A stretch of DNA of 64,000 nt from Inhella crocodyli (GTDB lineage: Bacteria; Pseudomonadota; Gammaproteobacteria; Burkholderiales; Burkholderiaceae_C). Below, piece by piece: positions 46,145 through 54,721 of this stretch. The translations under genes were made by a program, and so were the position numbers. A model generated the notes under the pieces. It was not told the DNA's origin, made no database searches, and saw nothing but the letters and a program-made list of their open reading frames with translations. Numbering within the stretch: position 1 is the stretch's first letter; every line of letters starts with the position of its first letter. The DNA lies in contig NZ_SACM01000001.1 in the NCBI RefSeq assembly GCF_004004565.1, forward strand, positions 620,001 through 684,000, written 5' to 3'.

Positions 46145-47713
46145 CTAGGACTTGCCCTCTTGACCTCTGAACAGCTGCTCAAACAGGGCATCCGCCTTGG
46201 ACTGCACGTGGGCCGGCATTGCGATGACCCGCCCCCACTCGCGCTGCGTTTCGCCCGCCCACTTGCTCGTTGCGTCCAGACCCATCTTTCCGCCCAAACC
46301 GCTCACGGGGGATGCGAAATCCAGGTAGTCGATGGGCGTTTGGTCCACGAGCACCGTGTCGCGCACCGGGTCCACCCGGGTCGTGATGGCCCAAATCACG
46401 TCCTGCCAGTCGCGGATGTTCACGTCCTCGTCCACCACGACGATGAACTTGGTGTACATGAACTGACGCAGGAAGCTCCACAGACCGAACATCAAGCGCT
46501 TGGCATGCCCGGCGTACGCCTTTCGGATGCTGATCACCGCCATGCGGTAGCTGCACCCTTCCGGCGGCAAGTAGAAGTCCACGATCTCGGGGTATTGCTT
46601 TTGCAGCAACGGCACAAAGACCTCGTTCAGCGCCATGCCCAGCACCGCCGGTTCGTCCGGTGGCTTCCCCGTGTAGGTCGAGTGGTAGAACGCGCCATGC
46701 CGCTGGGTCACTCGGGCCACTTCAAACACCGGGAACCACTCCTGCTCGTTGTAGTAGCCGGTGTGGTCTCCGAAAGGTCCCTCCAAGGCGTGCAGGTACC
46801 CATCCACTTCCTTGAGCGGCACCCCCATCTCACTCTCGCCCACGAACCCGGCGGGCGCCGGCGGGATGTGCCCCTCCAGCACCATTTCCGCCGTCGCTGG
46901 CACCTGAAGCATCAAGCCCGCCTCACCGACCGAGGTGTCCGCCACCTCGGTTCGTCCGCCACGCAGCAGGCCGGCGAACTGGTACTCGCTGAGCGAATCC
47001 GGCACCGGTGTGACGGCCCCCAGGGTGGTGGCCGGATCGGCGCCCAGCGCCACGGCCATCGGAAAGGCTTGTCCGGGATTCGCAAGGCGGAACGCCCGGA
47101 AATCCAGCGCGCCGCCGCGGTGGGCCAGCCAGCGCATGATCAGTCGACGAGGACCGATCAACTGCTGCCGGTAAATGCCCAAGTTCTGGCGCGTCCTGGG
47201 CGCCGGCACCGATTGCGGCCCTCGTGTGACCACCAAGCCCCAGGTCAACAGGGGGCCCGCATCGTCCGGCCAGCAATGCTGGATGGGCCAGCGGCTCAGG
47301 TCAACCTCCTGGCCTTCCAGGATCTCTTCCTGGCACGGTGGCCGGCGGTCAACGCTCGGTCGCATCTGCCACACCGATTTCACCAGCTCGAAAAGCCGCC
47401 CTGCGTCCTTGAGACCCTTGGGCGGCTCCGGCTCTTTGAGGGCGGCCAGCACGTGCCCCACCTGGCGCAGCGACGCCAAGTCGGTGGCCCCCATGCCGCG
47501 GGCCACTCGCCCCACTGTCCCGAACAGGTTCGCCAGCACGGGTCGATCGCCGGGTTGCGGGTTGGCGAACCACAAGGCCGGTCCTTGCGCACGCAGCACC
47601 CGATCGCTAAGGGCGGTCATTTCCAGGCGCGTGGCCACTGGATCCGTCACGCGACGGAGTTCACCGTCGCGCTCCAGAGCCGCCAGAAAGTCCCGCAGGT
47701 CCGTGTACTTCAT
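46145..47713 (-). CDS. ubiD: 4-hydroxy-3-polyprenylbenzoate decarboxylase
   Basis: A 522-residue prenylated-FMN-dependent decarboxylase of ubiquinone biosynthesis. It begins [22 protein letters not shown]. It contains [21 protein letters not shown], then [19 protein letters not shown] and the [11 protein letters not shown] catalytic segment of UbiD. No ubiX (prFMN synthase) is in the window. Start ATG 47713; the promoter region carries two direct repeats spaced by 22 bp. Confidence 0.96.
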   Translation of the reverse strand: MKYTDLRDFLAALERDGELRRVTDPVATRLEMTALSDRVLRAQGPALWFANPQPGDRPVLANLFGTVGRVARGMGATDLASLRQVGHVLAALKEPEPPKGLKDAGRLFELVKSVWQMRPSVDRRPPCQEEILEGQEVDLSRWPIQHCWPDDAGPLLTWGLVVTRGPQSVPAPRTRQNLGIYRQQLIGPRRLIMRWLAHRGGALDFRAFRLANPGQAFPMAVALGADPATTLGAVTPVPDSLSEYQFAGLLRGGRTEVADTSVGEAGLMLQVPATAEMVLEGHIPPAPAGFVGESEMGVPLKEVDGYLHALEGPFGDHTGYYNEQEWFPVFEVARVTQRHGAFYHSTYTGKPPDEPAVLGMALNEVFVPLLQKQYPEIVDFYLPPEGCSYRMAVISIRKAYAGHAKRLMFGLWSFLRQFMYTKFIVVVDEDVNIRDWQDVIWAITTRVDPVRDTVLVDQTPIDYLDFASPVSGLGGKMGLDATSKWAGETQREWGRVIAMPAHVQSKADALFEQLFRGQEGKS

Positions 47714-47743
47714 AACCAATAGTTCTTTTAGTATTAACCAATA
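47713..47743. promoter_or_regulatory. Direct repeats in the ubiD-lytic transglycosylase spacer
   Basis: TAACCAATA occurs at 47713-47721 and 47735-47743, exactly 22 bp (two helical turns) apart, overlapping the ubiD start codon edge. A reverse-oriented GGTTAT follows at 47753-47758. The segment is much AT-richer than its surroundings. It looks like a binding site for a dimeric regulator or part of the divergent promoters; no regulator is assigned. Confidence 0.45.
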
Positions 47744-47841
47744 ACCTTGACCGGTTATGACGAGCTTTGCAGAATCCGCGCCGGCCGAACAGCATCGGGT
47801 TTACCCGGGCTCAACCGCCATCCCGCCACTTCTGGAAGTTC

Positions 47842-48705
47842 ATGCGTCCGACCCACTCACTCCGAACCAAGCTGCGCCAACTGGGCAGCGGATTCTCTGT
47901 GTTTGCCAAAGACGTGGGCCAAGGCCTGCTTCTCGTCAGCCACAACACCTTGGCCTTGCTGGGCCTGTTGTTGTTGAGCCTGTTGGTGGCCTTCACCAGC
48001 CAGCCGCAATGGCGGGAACGCGTTGAGCACCAAGCCTTCGCGTGGCTGGCGGAGCGGGCAAGCGCCCGCGCGGAGCGAGAAGGCGACAGCTTGGCGTTGG
48101 CCAGCGATCCGGACGCCGTGACACGGGCCACCTTCGCCGAAGCCGAAACGCTCAGCGCCCAACAGCGCCAAGTGGCCCAATGGCTCTCGCGCAAGTACAA
48201 GGTGGCCCCCGAAGCCATGAACCGCTTGGTCTTGGAAGCCTGGGAAGCGGGGCGTTTGGCACGGGTGGAGCCCACTTTGGTGCTGGCGGTGATGGCCGTG
48301 GAGTCGGGCTTCAACCCATTTGCGCAGAGCCCCGTTGGCGCGCAGGGCCTGATGCAGGTCATGACGCACGTGCACGACGACAAGTACGAAGCCTTCGGGG
48401 GTCAGCGAGCGGCCTTGGACCCGGTCACCAACTTGCGGGTTGGGGTGCAGGTGCTGCGCGAATGCATCCAGCGCGCGGGCGGTGTGGCCGAGGGGCTGCG
48501 CTACTACGTGGGGGCGGCCAACATGGCCGACGACGGTGGCTACGCGGCCAAGGTCCTCTTCGAAGCCGACCAACTGAAGGCGGTGCTGGCGGGCAAGCGA
48601 CCGCCCATGGCCGCGCCTTCGGCGCCCACCGCCCTGCGCGAAGCCGTGGCCCCTGCCCCGAGTGCATCGGAGGCCGCCGACCACGTCGCTCTCTGGAAAC
48701 CCTGA
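47842..48705 (+). CDS. Membrane-anchored lytic transglycosylase (SLT domain)
   Basis: A 287-residue protein. One N-terminal membrane anchor (about residues 33-52) precedes a helical region and a soluble-lytic-transglycosylase-like domain. The catalytic Glu lies in LAVMAVESGFNPFAQSP, followed by GAQGLMQVMT and YYVGAANMADDGGYAAKV. The family cleaves peptidoglycan glycan strands. A low-complexity Pro/Ala tail ends it. ATG 47842 has GGAAG just upstream. Confidence 0.88.
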   Translation: MRPTHSLRTKLRQLGSGFSVFAKDVGQGLLLVSHNTLALLGLLLLSLLVAFTSQPQWRERVEHQAFAWLAERASARAEREGDSLALASDPDAVTRATFAEAETLSAQQRQVAQWLSRKYKVAPEAMNRLVLEAWEAGRLARVEPTLVLAVMAVESGFNPFAQSPVGAQGLMQVMTHVHDDKYEAFGGQRAALDPVTNLRVGVQVLRECIQRAGGVAEGLRYYVGAANMADDGGYAAKVLFEADQLKAVLAGKRPPMAAPSAPTALREAVAPAPSASEAADHVALWKP

Positions 48706-48711
48706 GTACAC

Positions 48712-48822
48712 TGCCGCCGCTGCGCGACTGGCGATGAGGGGCTGAAGCCCCGAGGTGGACCACCACCGGGAAGCGCGGCCGGTCACGCCCTGTGGCCGCC
48801 TTGAGTCGTTCGCCTGGGCCAC
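48712..48822 (+). promoter_or_regulatory. ZTP (pfl) riboswitch upstream of glyA
   Basis: Conserved blocks of the pfl/ZTP motif occur in order. GCGACTGGCG is at 48724-48733, followed by the variable stem GGGGCTGAAGCCCC (48738-48751). CCACCGGGAAGCG is at 48763-48775 and CGCCTGGGCCA at 48811-48821. ZTP riboswitches sense the folate-stress alarmone ZTP/ZMP and often control glyA. Downstream, a 6-bp stem GGGCTC / GAGCCC (48852-48857 with 48869-48874) buries the GGAG of glyA, consistent with translational control. Confidence 0.87.
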
Positions 48823-48878
48823 CTGCGTCGCATGCTCGACGGTGGCGGCGCGGGCTCATCCAGTACCGGAGCCCTTGT

Positions 48879-50129
48879 ATGAGCACCCTCTCCCCCTTGG
48901 CCTTGCCCGAGTCGGACCCCGAGTTGTTCGCCGCGATCGCGGCGGAAACTCGGCGCCAAGAAGACCACATTGAGCTGATCGCCAGCGAAAACTACACCTC
49001 GCGCGCGGTGATGCAGGCGCAAGGCAGTCAGTTGACCAACAAGTACGCCGAGGGCTACCCCGGCAAGCGCTACTACGGCGGGTGTGAATACGTGGACGTG
49101 GCCGAGCAATTGGCGATCGACCGCTTGAAGCAACTGTTCGGAGCGAACTTCGCCAACGTGCAGCCCAACAGCGGCTCTCAAGCCAACCAAGCCGTGTTTT
49201 TGGCCTTGCTGCAACCCGGTGACACCATCTTGGGCATGAGCTTGGCCGAAGGCGGCCACTTGACGCACGGCATGTCGCTGAACATGAGCGGCAAGTGGTT
49301 CAAGGTCGTCAGCTATGGCCTGAATGCTCAAGAGGCGATCGACTACGACGCCATGGAGCGCTTGGCCCACGAGCACAAGCCCAAGATGATCATCGCGGGC
49401 GCTTCGGCTTACAGCCTGCACATCGACTTCGAGCGTTTTGCCAAGGTGGCCAAGGCCGTCGGCGCCTACTTGATGGTCGACATGGCCCACTACGCCGGCT
49501 TGATCGCGGCTGGGGTGTACCCGAGCCCGGTGCCCTATGCCGACGTGTGCACCAGCACCACGCACAAGAGCCTTCGTGGTCCGCGGGGTGGCGTCATCGT
49601 TTGCAACGACGAAACCATCGCCAAGAAGATCAACAGCGCCGTGTTCCCTGGCTTGCAAGGCGGTCCGTTGATGCACGTCATCGCGGGCAAGGCCGTGGCC
49701 TTCAAGGAGGCCCTGACGCCAGAGTTCAAGGCCTACCAGCAGCAGGTGGTGGCCAACGCGCAAGTGCTGGCCACGCGCCTGACCGAGCGCGGCTTGCGCA
49801 TCATCAGCGGCGGCACGCAGAGCCACGTCATGCTGGTGGACCTGCGTCCCAAAGGCATCACCGGCAAGGACGCCGAGGCGGTGTTGGGCAGTGCGCACAT
49901 GACCTGCAACAAGAACTCGATCCCGAACGACCCGGAAAAACCGATGGTCACGAGCGGCATCCGCCTTGGCACGCCAGCGCTGACCACCCGCGGCTTCAAG
50001 GAAGCCGAGACGCGCCTGACCGCCGACCTGATCGCCGACGTGTTGGACGCCCCCCGCGACGAGGCTGTGATCGCTCGCGTCCGAGCCCAGGTGGCGACCC
50101 TCACCCAGGCCTTCCCGGTCTACGGCTGA
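48879..50129 (+). CDS. glyA: Serine hydroxymethyltransferase
   Basis: A 416-residue PLP enzyme that converts serine and tetrahydrofolate to glycine and 5,10-methylene-tetrahydrofolate, the main one-carbon source. The PLP lysine is Lys230 in [29 protein letters not shown] and [18 protein letters not shown] are typical. ATG 48879 lies 7 nt after GGAG. The gene is preceded by a ZTP riboswitch and followed by nrdR. Confidence 0.98.
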   Translation: MSTLSPLALPESDPELFAAIAAETRRQEDHIELIASENYTSRAVMQAQGSQLTNKYAEGYPGKRYYGGCEYVDVAEQLAIDRLKQLFGANFANVQPNSGSQANQAVFLALLQPGDTILGMSLAEGGHLTHGMSLNMSGKWFKVVSYGLNAQEAIDYDAMERLAHEHKPKMIIAGASAYSLHIDFERFAKVAKAVGAYLMVDMAHYAGLIAAGVYPSPVPYADVCTSTTHKSLRGPRGGVIVCNDETIAKKINSAVFPGLQGGPLMHVIAGKAVAFKEALTPEFKAYQQQVVANAQVLATRLTERGLRIISGGTQSHVMLVDLRPKGITGKDAEAVLGSAHMTCNKNSIPNDPEKPMVTSGIRLGTPALTTRGFKEAETRLTADLIADVLDAPRDEAVIARVRAQVATLTQAFPVYG

Positions 50130-50143
50130 CGAAACGACCCAGC

Positions 50144-50587
50144 ATGCGCTGCCCCTTCTGCTCTCACGCCGAAACGCAGGTCGCGGAAACCCGCGAATCC
50201 GACGAAGGCGACGTGGTGCGGCGGCGGCGGCGCTGCCTGGGTTGCGACCGGCGCTTCACCACCTACGAGCGGGCCGAGATCGCCCTGCCCATGGTGATCA
50301 AGAAGGACGGGGCCCGCAGCGAGTTCGACATGACCAAACCCCGCGCCTCCATGATGTTGGCGCTGCGCAAGCGCCCCGTGAGCACCGAGCAGGTCGATGC
50401 AGCCCTGGAGCGCATCCAGGAACAGATCCTGGCGCAGAACGACCGGGAAGTGCCGAGCAGCCGTATCGGTGAGTTGGTGATGCGTGAACTGCGAAAGATC
50501 GACAAAGTCGCCTACGTTCGCTTTGCGTCGGTGTACCGAAGCTTTGAAGACATCGACGAGTTCCGAAAACTGATCAAGGACATCTGA
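50144..50587 (+). CDS. nrdR: Transcriptional repressor NrdR
   Basis: A 147-residue regulator of ribonucleotide reductase genes. The N-terminal zinc ribbon has MRCPFC and [14 protein letters not shown]. The central ATP-cone domain ([12 protein letters not shown] ... [19 protein letters not shown]) senses ATP/dATP. The glyA-nrdR order is common in proteobacteria. It starts 14 bp after glyA and is ended by a strong terminator. Confidence 0.97.
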   Translation: MRCPFCSHAETQVAETRESDEGDVVRRRRRCLGCDRRFTTYERAEIALPMVIKKDGARSEFDMTKPRASMMLALRKRPVSTEQVDAALERIQEQILAQNDREVPSSRIGELVMRELRKIDKVAYVRFASVYRSFEDIDEFRKLIKDI

Positions 50588-50602
50588 GCGATCCACCACG
50601 AA

Positions 50603-50628
50603 AGGGGCCCACGGGCCCCTCGCTTTTT
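50603..50628 (+). terminator. Intrinsic terminator after nrdR
   Basis: An 8-bp GC-rich stem AGGGGCCC / GGGCCCCT with a minimal loop is followed by CGCTTTTT, 15 bp after the nrdR stop. It isolates glyA-nrdR from the minor-pilin genes. Confidence 0.88.
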
Positions 50629-50667
50629 GGGGGGGATGGGCGAGGCGGTTTCCCCCTTTTGGGGGTC

Positions 50668-50696
50668 GCGACAAGCGAGGCGCCGATTTCTAGAGT
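50668..50696 (+). promoter_or_regulatory. Candidate sigma-70 promoter of the minor-pilin operon
   Basis: GCGACA (50668-50673, four of six matches to the -35 box) and TAGAGT (50691-50696, four of six to the -10 box) are spaced by 17 bp, about 36 bp before the first pilin ATG. They lie between the nrdR terminator and the operon. Confidence 0.4.
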
Positions 50697-50731
50697 GCGT
50701 GCATTCCGTCACGTGCTTCTGGAGGCCCCTC

Positions 50732-51235
50732 ATGAACGCCACCCCCTCCCGTGGATTCACCGTGATCGAGGGCTTGGTTTGCCTGTCGATCGCCAGCCTG
50801 CTGACCGCGGTCGCGGTGCCCGCCAGCAGCGCGCTGATGCAACGCCACCGCGCGCAGGGGCAATCCAGCCAATTCGTGGCCCACTTTCACCAGGCCCGGA
50901 TGCAATCCATCGGCAACGGAGCATCCCTCCACCTGCGCTTCTTTGAGCACAGCACGGGCACGGGTTACACCTTGCACCAGGGGAACCGAGATGCCTGCAC
51001 CCTGACGCCACAAGGCCTGCCCGACTGCACCGATGGCGCGCAGCTGATCGCGACCGAGTGGCTGCCGGCGGAACGCGGTGTTCGCTTGCAAGCGAACGTC
51101 GCCCGGATGACCTTGAACCCCGGCACGATGACGGTGACGCCCACCGGCTCGGTGACCGTGCGCGACAGCTCGGGCACGGGGCACCAGCACACGGTCGCCA
51201 TCACGGGCCGCATCCGCAGCGAGGTGCTGCGGTGA
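50732..51235 (+). CDS. Minor type IV pilin, FimT/GspH type
   Basis: A 167-residue prepilin. The class III leader MNATPSRG is followed by FTVIEGLVCLSIASLLTAVAVPA, with the cleavage site after Gly8 and Glu at +5. The C-terminal GspH domain contains the motif VRDSSGTGHQHTVAITGRIR. It is the first of five pilin-like genes and probably helps prime pilus assembly at the inner membrane. Upstream SD GGAGG. Overlaps the next gene by GTGA. Confidence 0.88.
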   Translation: MNATPSRGFTVIEGLVCLSIASLLTAVAVPASSALMQRHRAQGQSSQFVAHFHQARMQSIGNGASLHLRFFEHSTGTGYTLHQGNRDACTLTPQGLPDCTDGAQLIATEWLPAERGVRLQANVARMTLNPGTMTVTPTGSVTVRDSSGTGHQHTVAITGRIRSEVLR

Positions 51236-51663
51236 GGGCGCGAACCCGAGGCTTCAGCCTGATCGAAACCTTGGTGGGGGCTGCGTTGGTCGCCCTGCTG
51301 GCGGCCATGGGCTACCCCTCGTACGCCGAACAGGTTCAGTTGGCACGGCGTGCCGATGCCTGGGACGCACTGGCGCGCTTGGCCCTGGCGCAGGAGCGGC
51401 ATCGCAGTCGGAACACCACGTTCGCCGATGACCTGGACGCTCTCGGGCAGCCGCCGCACTCGCCAGCCCAGCACTACCGAGTTCGCGTCAGCACCGCCGA
51501 TGCCGAAGGCTACGTGCTCGAAGCCTGGCCCTCGCCGGGCTCGTCACAGACCGGCGACCTCCGTTGCCAACGCCTGCGCGTCACGGTCCAACGAGGCGTG
51601 CTGCAGCGTGCGTCCTACGACCGCCAAGGCCAGGACAGCACCCGACGGTGCTTCGTGTCATGA
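51232..51663 (+). CDS. Type IV pilin-like protein, PilE type
   Basis: A 143-residue prepilin. A very short leader (MRARTRG) precedes FSLIETLVGAALVALLAAMGYPSYAEQV, with Glu at +5, and the YPSY segment is typical of PilE-type minor pilins. Two C-terminal cysteines (RCQR, RCFVS) may form the D-region disulfide. GTG start overlapping the fimT-like stop; ATGA overlap with the next gene. Confidence 0.88.
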   Translation: MRARTRGFSLIETLVGAALVALLAAMGYPSYAEQVQLARRADAWDALARLALAQERHRSRNTTFADDLDALGQPPHSPAQHYRVRVSTADAEGYVLEAWPSPGSSQTGDLRCQRLRVTVQRGVLQRASYDRQGQDSTRRCFVS

Positions 51664-52337
51664 CCCGCGCGTTGGGCATGACTTTGGTGGAGTTGTTGGT
51701 CGGTCTGGCCGTCGGACTCTTCCTGGTCGCTGGCGCGAGTGGCCTGATGGCCACACAACTGCAAGCGCAAAAGGGGCTCCACTTGGAGCTCCAGGTTCAA
51801 CAGGAAATGCGGGCCATCGCCGCCCTCATGCGCCGCGAGTTGGGCGCCGCCGGGGCCTGGGGCCAACCCGATCATGGGGTGTGGGCGGCAGACCGGGGCA
51901 AGGGAAGGCCGAATCCGTTCGCCGACGTGGACTTTGACGCGGGCACGCAAACGCTGCGCTTCGCCGCCAGCCAGTCGGCCACCGACCCAGCCGTGCCGGA
52001 GGATGACCGGCTGGACGACGCCGATCTCAAAGCGTTCAGGCTTCGGGGAAGCACGCTGGAGTTCCGCACCGACGGTGGCCGCTTTCAGCCCCTGAACGAT
52101 CCCAGCACGGTGGCCATCCGCCGCTTCGAAGTTCAGATTGAACGCGTCGAACGGTCGTTAGAGGCCCTGTGCCCGCAATCCTGCGATGGCTGGGGCGACT
52201 GCCCACCTCGCCTGCTCACCCGATCGCTGCGCGTGAGCCTGGACGCGGAAGCCAGCCAAGACGCGGGTGTTCAGCAGCGCTGGACGTGGCGCTATCGCCT
52301 CCCAGCCGACACCTTGAGCGGGAGCTGTCGACCATGA
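51660..52337 (+). CDS. Minor type IV pilin, PilW type
   Basis: A 225-residue prepilin. The leader MTRALG precedes MTLVELLVGLAVGLFLVAGASGLM, with Glu at +5. A PilW-like globular part follows, with a Cys pair region (LCPQSCDGWGDCPP). It is followed by a PilX-like gene overlapping by ATGA, the normal PilW-PilX neighbourhood. Confidence 0.85.
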   Translation: MTRALGMTLVELLVGLAVGLFLVAGASGLMATQLQAQKGLHLELQVQQEMRAIAALMRRELGAAGAWGQPDHGVWAADRGKGRPNPFADVDFDAGTQTLRFAASQSATDPAVPEDDRLDDADLKAFRLRGSTLEFRTDGGRFQPLNDPSTVAIRRFEVQIERVERSLEALCPQSCDGWGDCPPRLLTRSLRVSLDAEASQDAGVQQRWTWRYRLPADTLSGSCRP

Positions 52338-53587
52338 GAAGCCCTCATCACCATGGCATGAGCACCCTGTTCGTCGTGATCGCACTCTTTTTCGTCACGG
52401 CCCTGGCAGGTGCCTTTGCCAATCGACACCTGTTGACAGAGCTTCGCGTCGCCCGCCTGGTCGGTGACGACCGTCGCGCCCAGGTGGCGGCAGAGCAAGG
52501 CTTGGAGCGGGCGCTGACCTTGATGAACGGCGACAGCGTGGACGATGAATGCCAAGCCACTCCGAGTGGCCACCGATCGGCCATGGACCGCTGGATCCGC
52601 CCCCTCGATTCTGGGCACTTGGTGAGCCGCCGCGACGCTCAAGACGCCACGGTGCTGTTGTGCGACCGCGGCCCGACGGACGATTGGCGCTGCCGGTGTG
52701 CCGGCGACCAGGCCCCGGTGGGTCGTGCTGCCGAGGCCACCCCAAGCAGCTCGGTGCGGGTTGCCTTGCAGCCCGTGCCAAGCCAGCCGGGCCAGCTGTG
52801 GCTTGCGGCGCACGGCTGCGCCGAGGCCAGCGCCGGATGCGCGGCGCCAGCGCCCACCGCCGACGCTGCCCAGGGCCGGGGCAGCCAGCGTCGCATGCAA
52901 GTGGCCTTGCTGCCGGCGCTGCGTCAAGTCCCGAGCGCAGCCCTGGTGGCAGGTGGCGCGGTGGACCTGGGCGACGGCATGGCGGTGGTCAATACCGACG
53001 CCGCAACCGGCGGTGTCGCGCTGCGCAGCGGTGGCCGGCTGGCTGGCAGCGATGGTGCGCTGATTGGCCCCAACGGCGCACGGTCGGGAGAGCAAGTTTT
53101 GTCGCACGACACCGAGTTGGCGCAACTGCGGCCGCAAGAACTCCTGCGACGCCTTGTCGGCATGTCCCTCGACGCTTGGACGCGGCACCCCGCCCTGAGG
53201 GTGCTGCGATGCGAAGCACGCTGCGATGCCAGCAGCGTGGCGGCCGTGTTCAACCAGGGGGCGCGCTTCGTTTGGGTTGACGGGTCCCTGCGCGTGGACC
53301 GCGAGGTCCAATGGGGCGAGCCTGAGCGACCGCTGGCCCTGTTGGTGGGCGGGGATCTGGATTGGTCGGCGCCATCGCGCTGGCGGGGCGCCTTGCTGGT
53401 GGGCGGGGAGGCCCGCCTGTCGGGAGGAACGGGCCAAGCGCGCTTCGATGGCGGTGTGGTGGTCGGCGGTGGGGTGCGCGGTGACGCCAGCGTCCAAATC
53501 GTTCATCAGGCCAAGCTCCTGCGCTTGCTGCAGCACCAGGTCGGCAGCTTCGTGCGGGTGCCCGGGAGTTTGGGAGCCGCACCATGA
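52334..53587 (+). CDS. PilX-like minor pilin assembly protein
   Basis: A 417-residue protein. The leader RSPHHHG precedes MSTLFVVIALFFVTALAGAFANRHLL, a PilX-type hydrophobic helix lacking the Glu at +5. A helix AAEQGLERALTL follows. The large C-terminal half (about 200-410) is rich in Gly/Val repeats resembling a beta-helix (ALLVGGDLDW ... GALLVGGEARLSG ... GGVVVGGGV). It is roughly twice as long as usual PilX. ATGA overlaps on both sides show co-translation with pilW and pilV types. Confidence 0.78.
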   Translation: MRSPHHHGMSTLFVVIALFFVTALAGAFANRHLLTELRVARLVGDDRRAQVAAEQGLERALTLMNGDSVDDECQATPSGHRSAMDRWIRPLDSGHLVSRRDAQDATVLLCDRGPTDDWRCRCAGDQAPVGRAAEATPSSSVRVALQPVPSQPGQLWLAAHGCAEASAGCAAPAPTADAAQGRGSQRRMQVALLPALRQVPSAALVAGGAVDLGDGMAVVNTDAATGGVALRSGGRLAGSDGALIGPNGARSGEQVLSHDTELAQLRPQELLRRLVGMSLDAWTRHPALRVLRCEARCDASSVAAVFNQGARFVWVDGSLRVDREVQWGEPERPLALLVGGDLDWSAPSRWRGALLVGGEARLSGGTGQARFDGGVVVGGGVRGDASVQIVHQAKLLRLLQHQVGSFVRVPGSLGAAP

Positions 53588-54693
53588 ACCGTTCACCCGT
53601 CCGTGGCACGTCCTTGGTGGAGGCCCTGATCGCGCTGGTGGTCATGGCGGTCGGGATGCTCGCAGCCTTGGGACTGCAAGCCCGGCTGCGCGGCCATGCC
53701 GACGAGGTTCGCCAAGGATTGGTGGCCCTCCAGCTGGCCCAGCAAACCCTGGACGACGCGCAAGCGGACTGGGCGCTGAACGACACCGGTCCGCCAAGTC
53801 CCCAGCACACCACCGTCGAACGCGAGGGCGCCCGTTTTGACGTGCGCAGGTCGGTCAGCGCCATCGGGACCTCAGGGTGGGCGCTTCAGGCCGAAGTGCG
53901 GTGGGACGGCCGCTCGGGCCCCGAGCAAGCGGTCCTGCAGCACGTGCTCAGTGCCGGTGGCCCCAGCCTATGGGCCGCCTTGGTGGAAGGGCCTCTGGGG
54001 GGATCACCGCAATGGGCGAGCCCCACAGGGCACGCAGGCATCCCCCCGCAAGCGCAGCGCTTGAGCCCCCAGCGGCTGTGGCTGCGGGCCAGCGCCACGG
54101 CCCGGTGGGGCTGGTTGATCGAATCCCACAGCGGCCGTGTCACGCACACCTGCGAATCGTCAGGCGAACCCGACCTGGCCCGCCTCGCCCAAGCCGATGC
54201 CGCCCTGTGCACGCCACAGTCGCAGCCGAGCGTTCTCGTCAGTGGACACGTGCGACTGTCCCGAGCCGGATCCGCCGACGAGGCCGACGACGAGGTCCCC
54301 GATCTGGGCGTTCAGCTGCACCTCACGAGCGAGCCCCATTTGAGCCCGCCGGTCTGCACCGTCCAGCGGAAACGCACGGTCGTCGACTACCAATGCGCTG
54401 TGCTGCTGCGCAGCCCCAGTCTCCAGGACCCTTCGGCTTACTGGAGCGGGCGCACCGATCTGACCGGACTGCCCTTCGGAGACGGGGGTTTTCGCGTCTG
54501 TCGGCACACCGGCGACCGCAACGGCAATGGCGAGATCGACAACGACGAGCACCCCGCCTCGTACCGACGGGTGCAAGCGTCGCTTCGCCATCAGCACTTC
54601 CTGCTCGTGCCCCATGCCCTGCCCTGCCCCAGGGGCGTGGTGGGGGCCGGCGACGCCTTGCGCCATACCGCCACCGAGCAGCACCAACCCTGA
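53584..54693 (+). CDS. PilV-like minor pilin with EF-hand-like loop
   Basis: A 369-residue prepilin. The leader MNRSPVRG precedes TSLVEALIALVVMAVGMLAALGL (PilV type, Glu at +5). The globular part is far longer than normal PilV. Near the C-terminus, residues 311-322 read DRNGNGEIDNDE, a textbook 12-residue EF-hand calcium loop, followed by the common minor-pilin ending RQASL/RHQH. Last gene of the pilin operon; no PilY1 gene follows. Confidence 0.8.
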   Translation: MNRSPVRGTSLVEALIALVVMAVGMLAALGLQARLRGHADEVRQGLVALQLAQQTLDDAQADWALNDTGPPSPQHTTVEREGARFDVRRSVSAIGTSGWALQAEVRWDGRSGPEQAVLQHVLSAGGPSLWAALVEGPLGGSPQWASPTGHAGIPPQAQRLSPQRLWLRASATARWGWLIESHSGRVTHTCESSGEPDLARLAQADAALCTPQSQPSVLVSGHVRLSRAGSADEADDEVPDLGVQLHLTSEPHLSPPVCTVQRKRTVVDYQCAVLLRSPSLQDPSAYWSGRTDLTGLPFGDGGFRVCRHTGDRNGNGEIDNDEHPASYRRVQASLRHQHFLLVPHALPCPRGVVGAGDALRHTATEQHQP

Positions 54694-54721
54694 GCCAATC
54701 GCACCTGCCTAGACTGGCGGC

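Noticed and set aside
50651-50665. CCCCC-TTTT-GGGGG as a terminator
   Set aside because: The stem is short and homopolymeric without a T-run, and the true nrdR terminator is complete just upstream.
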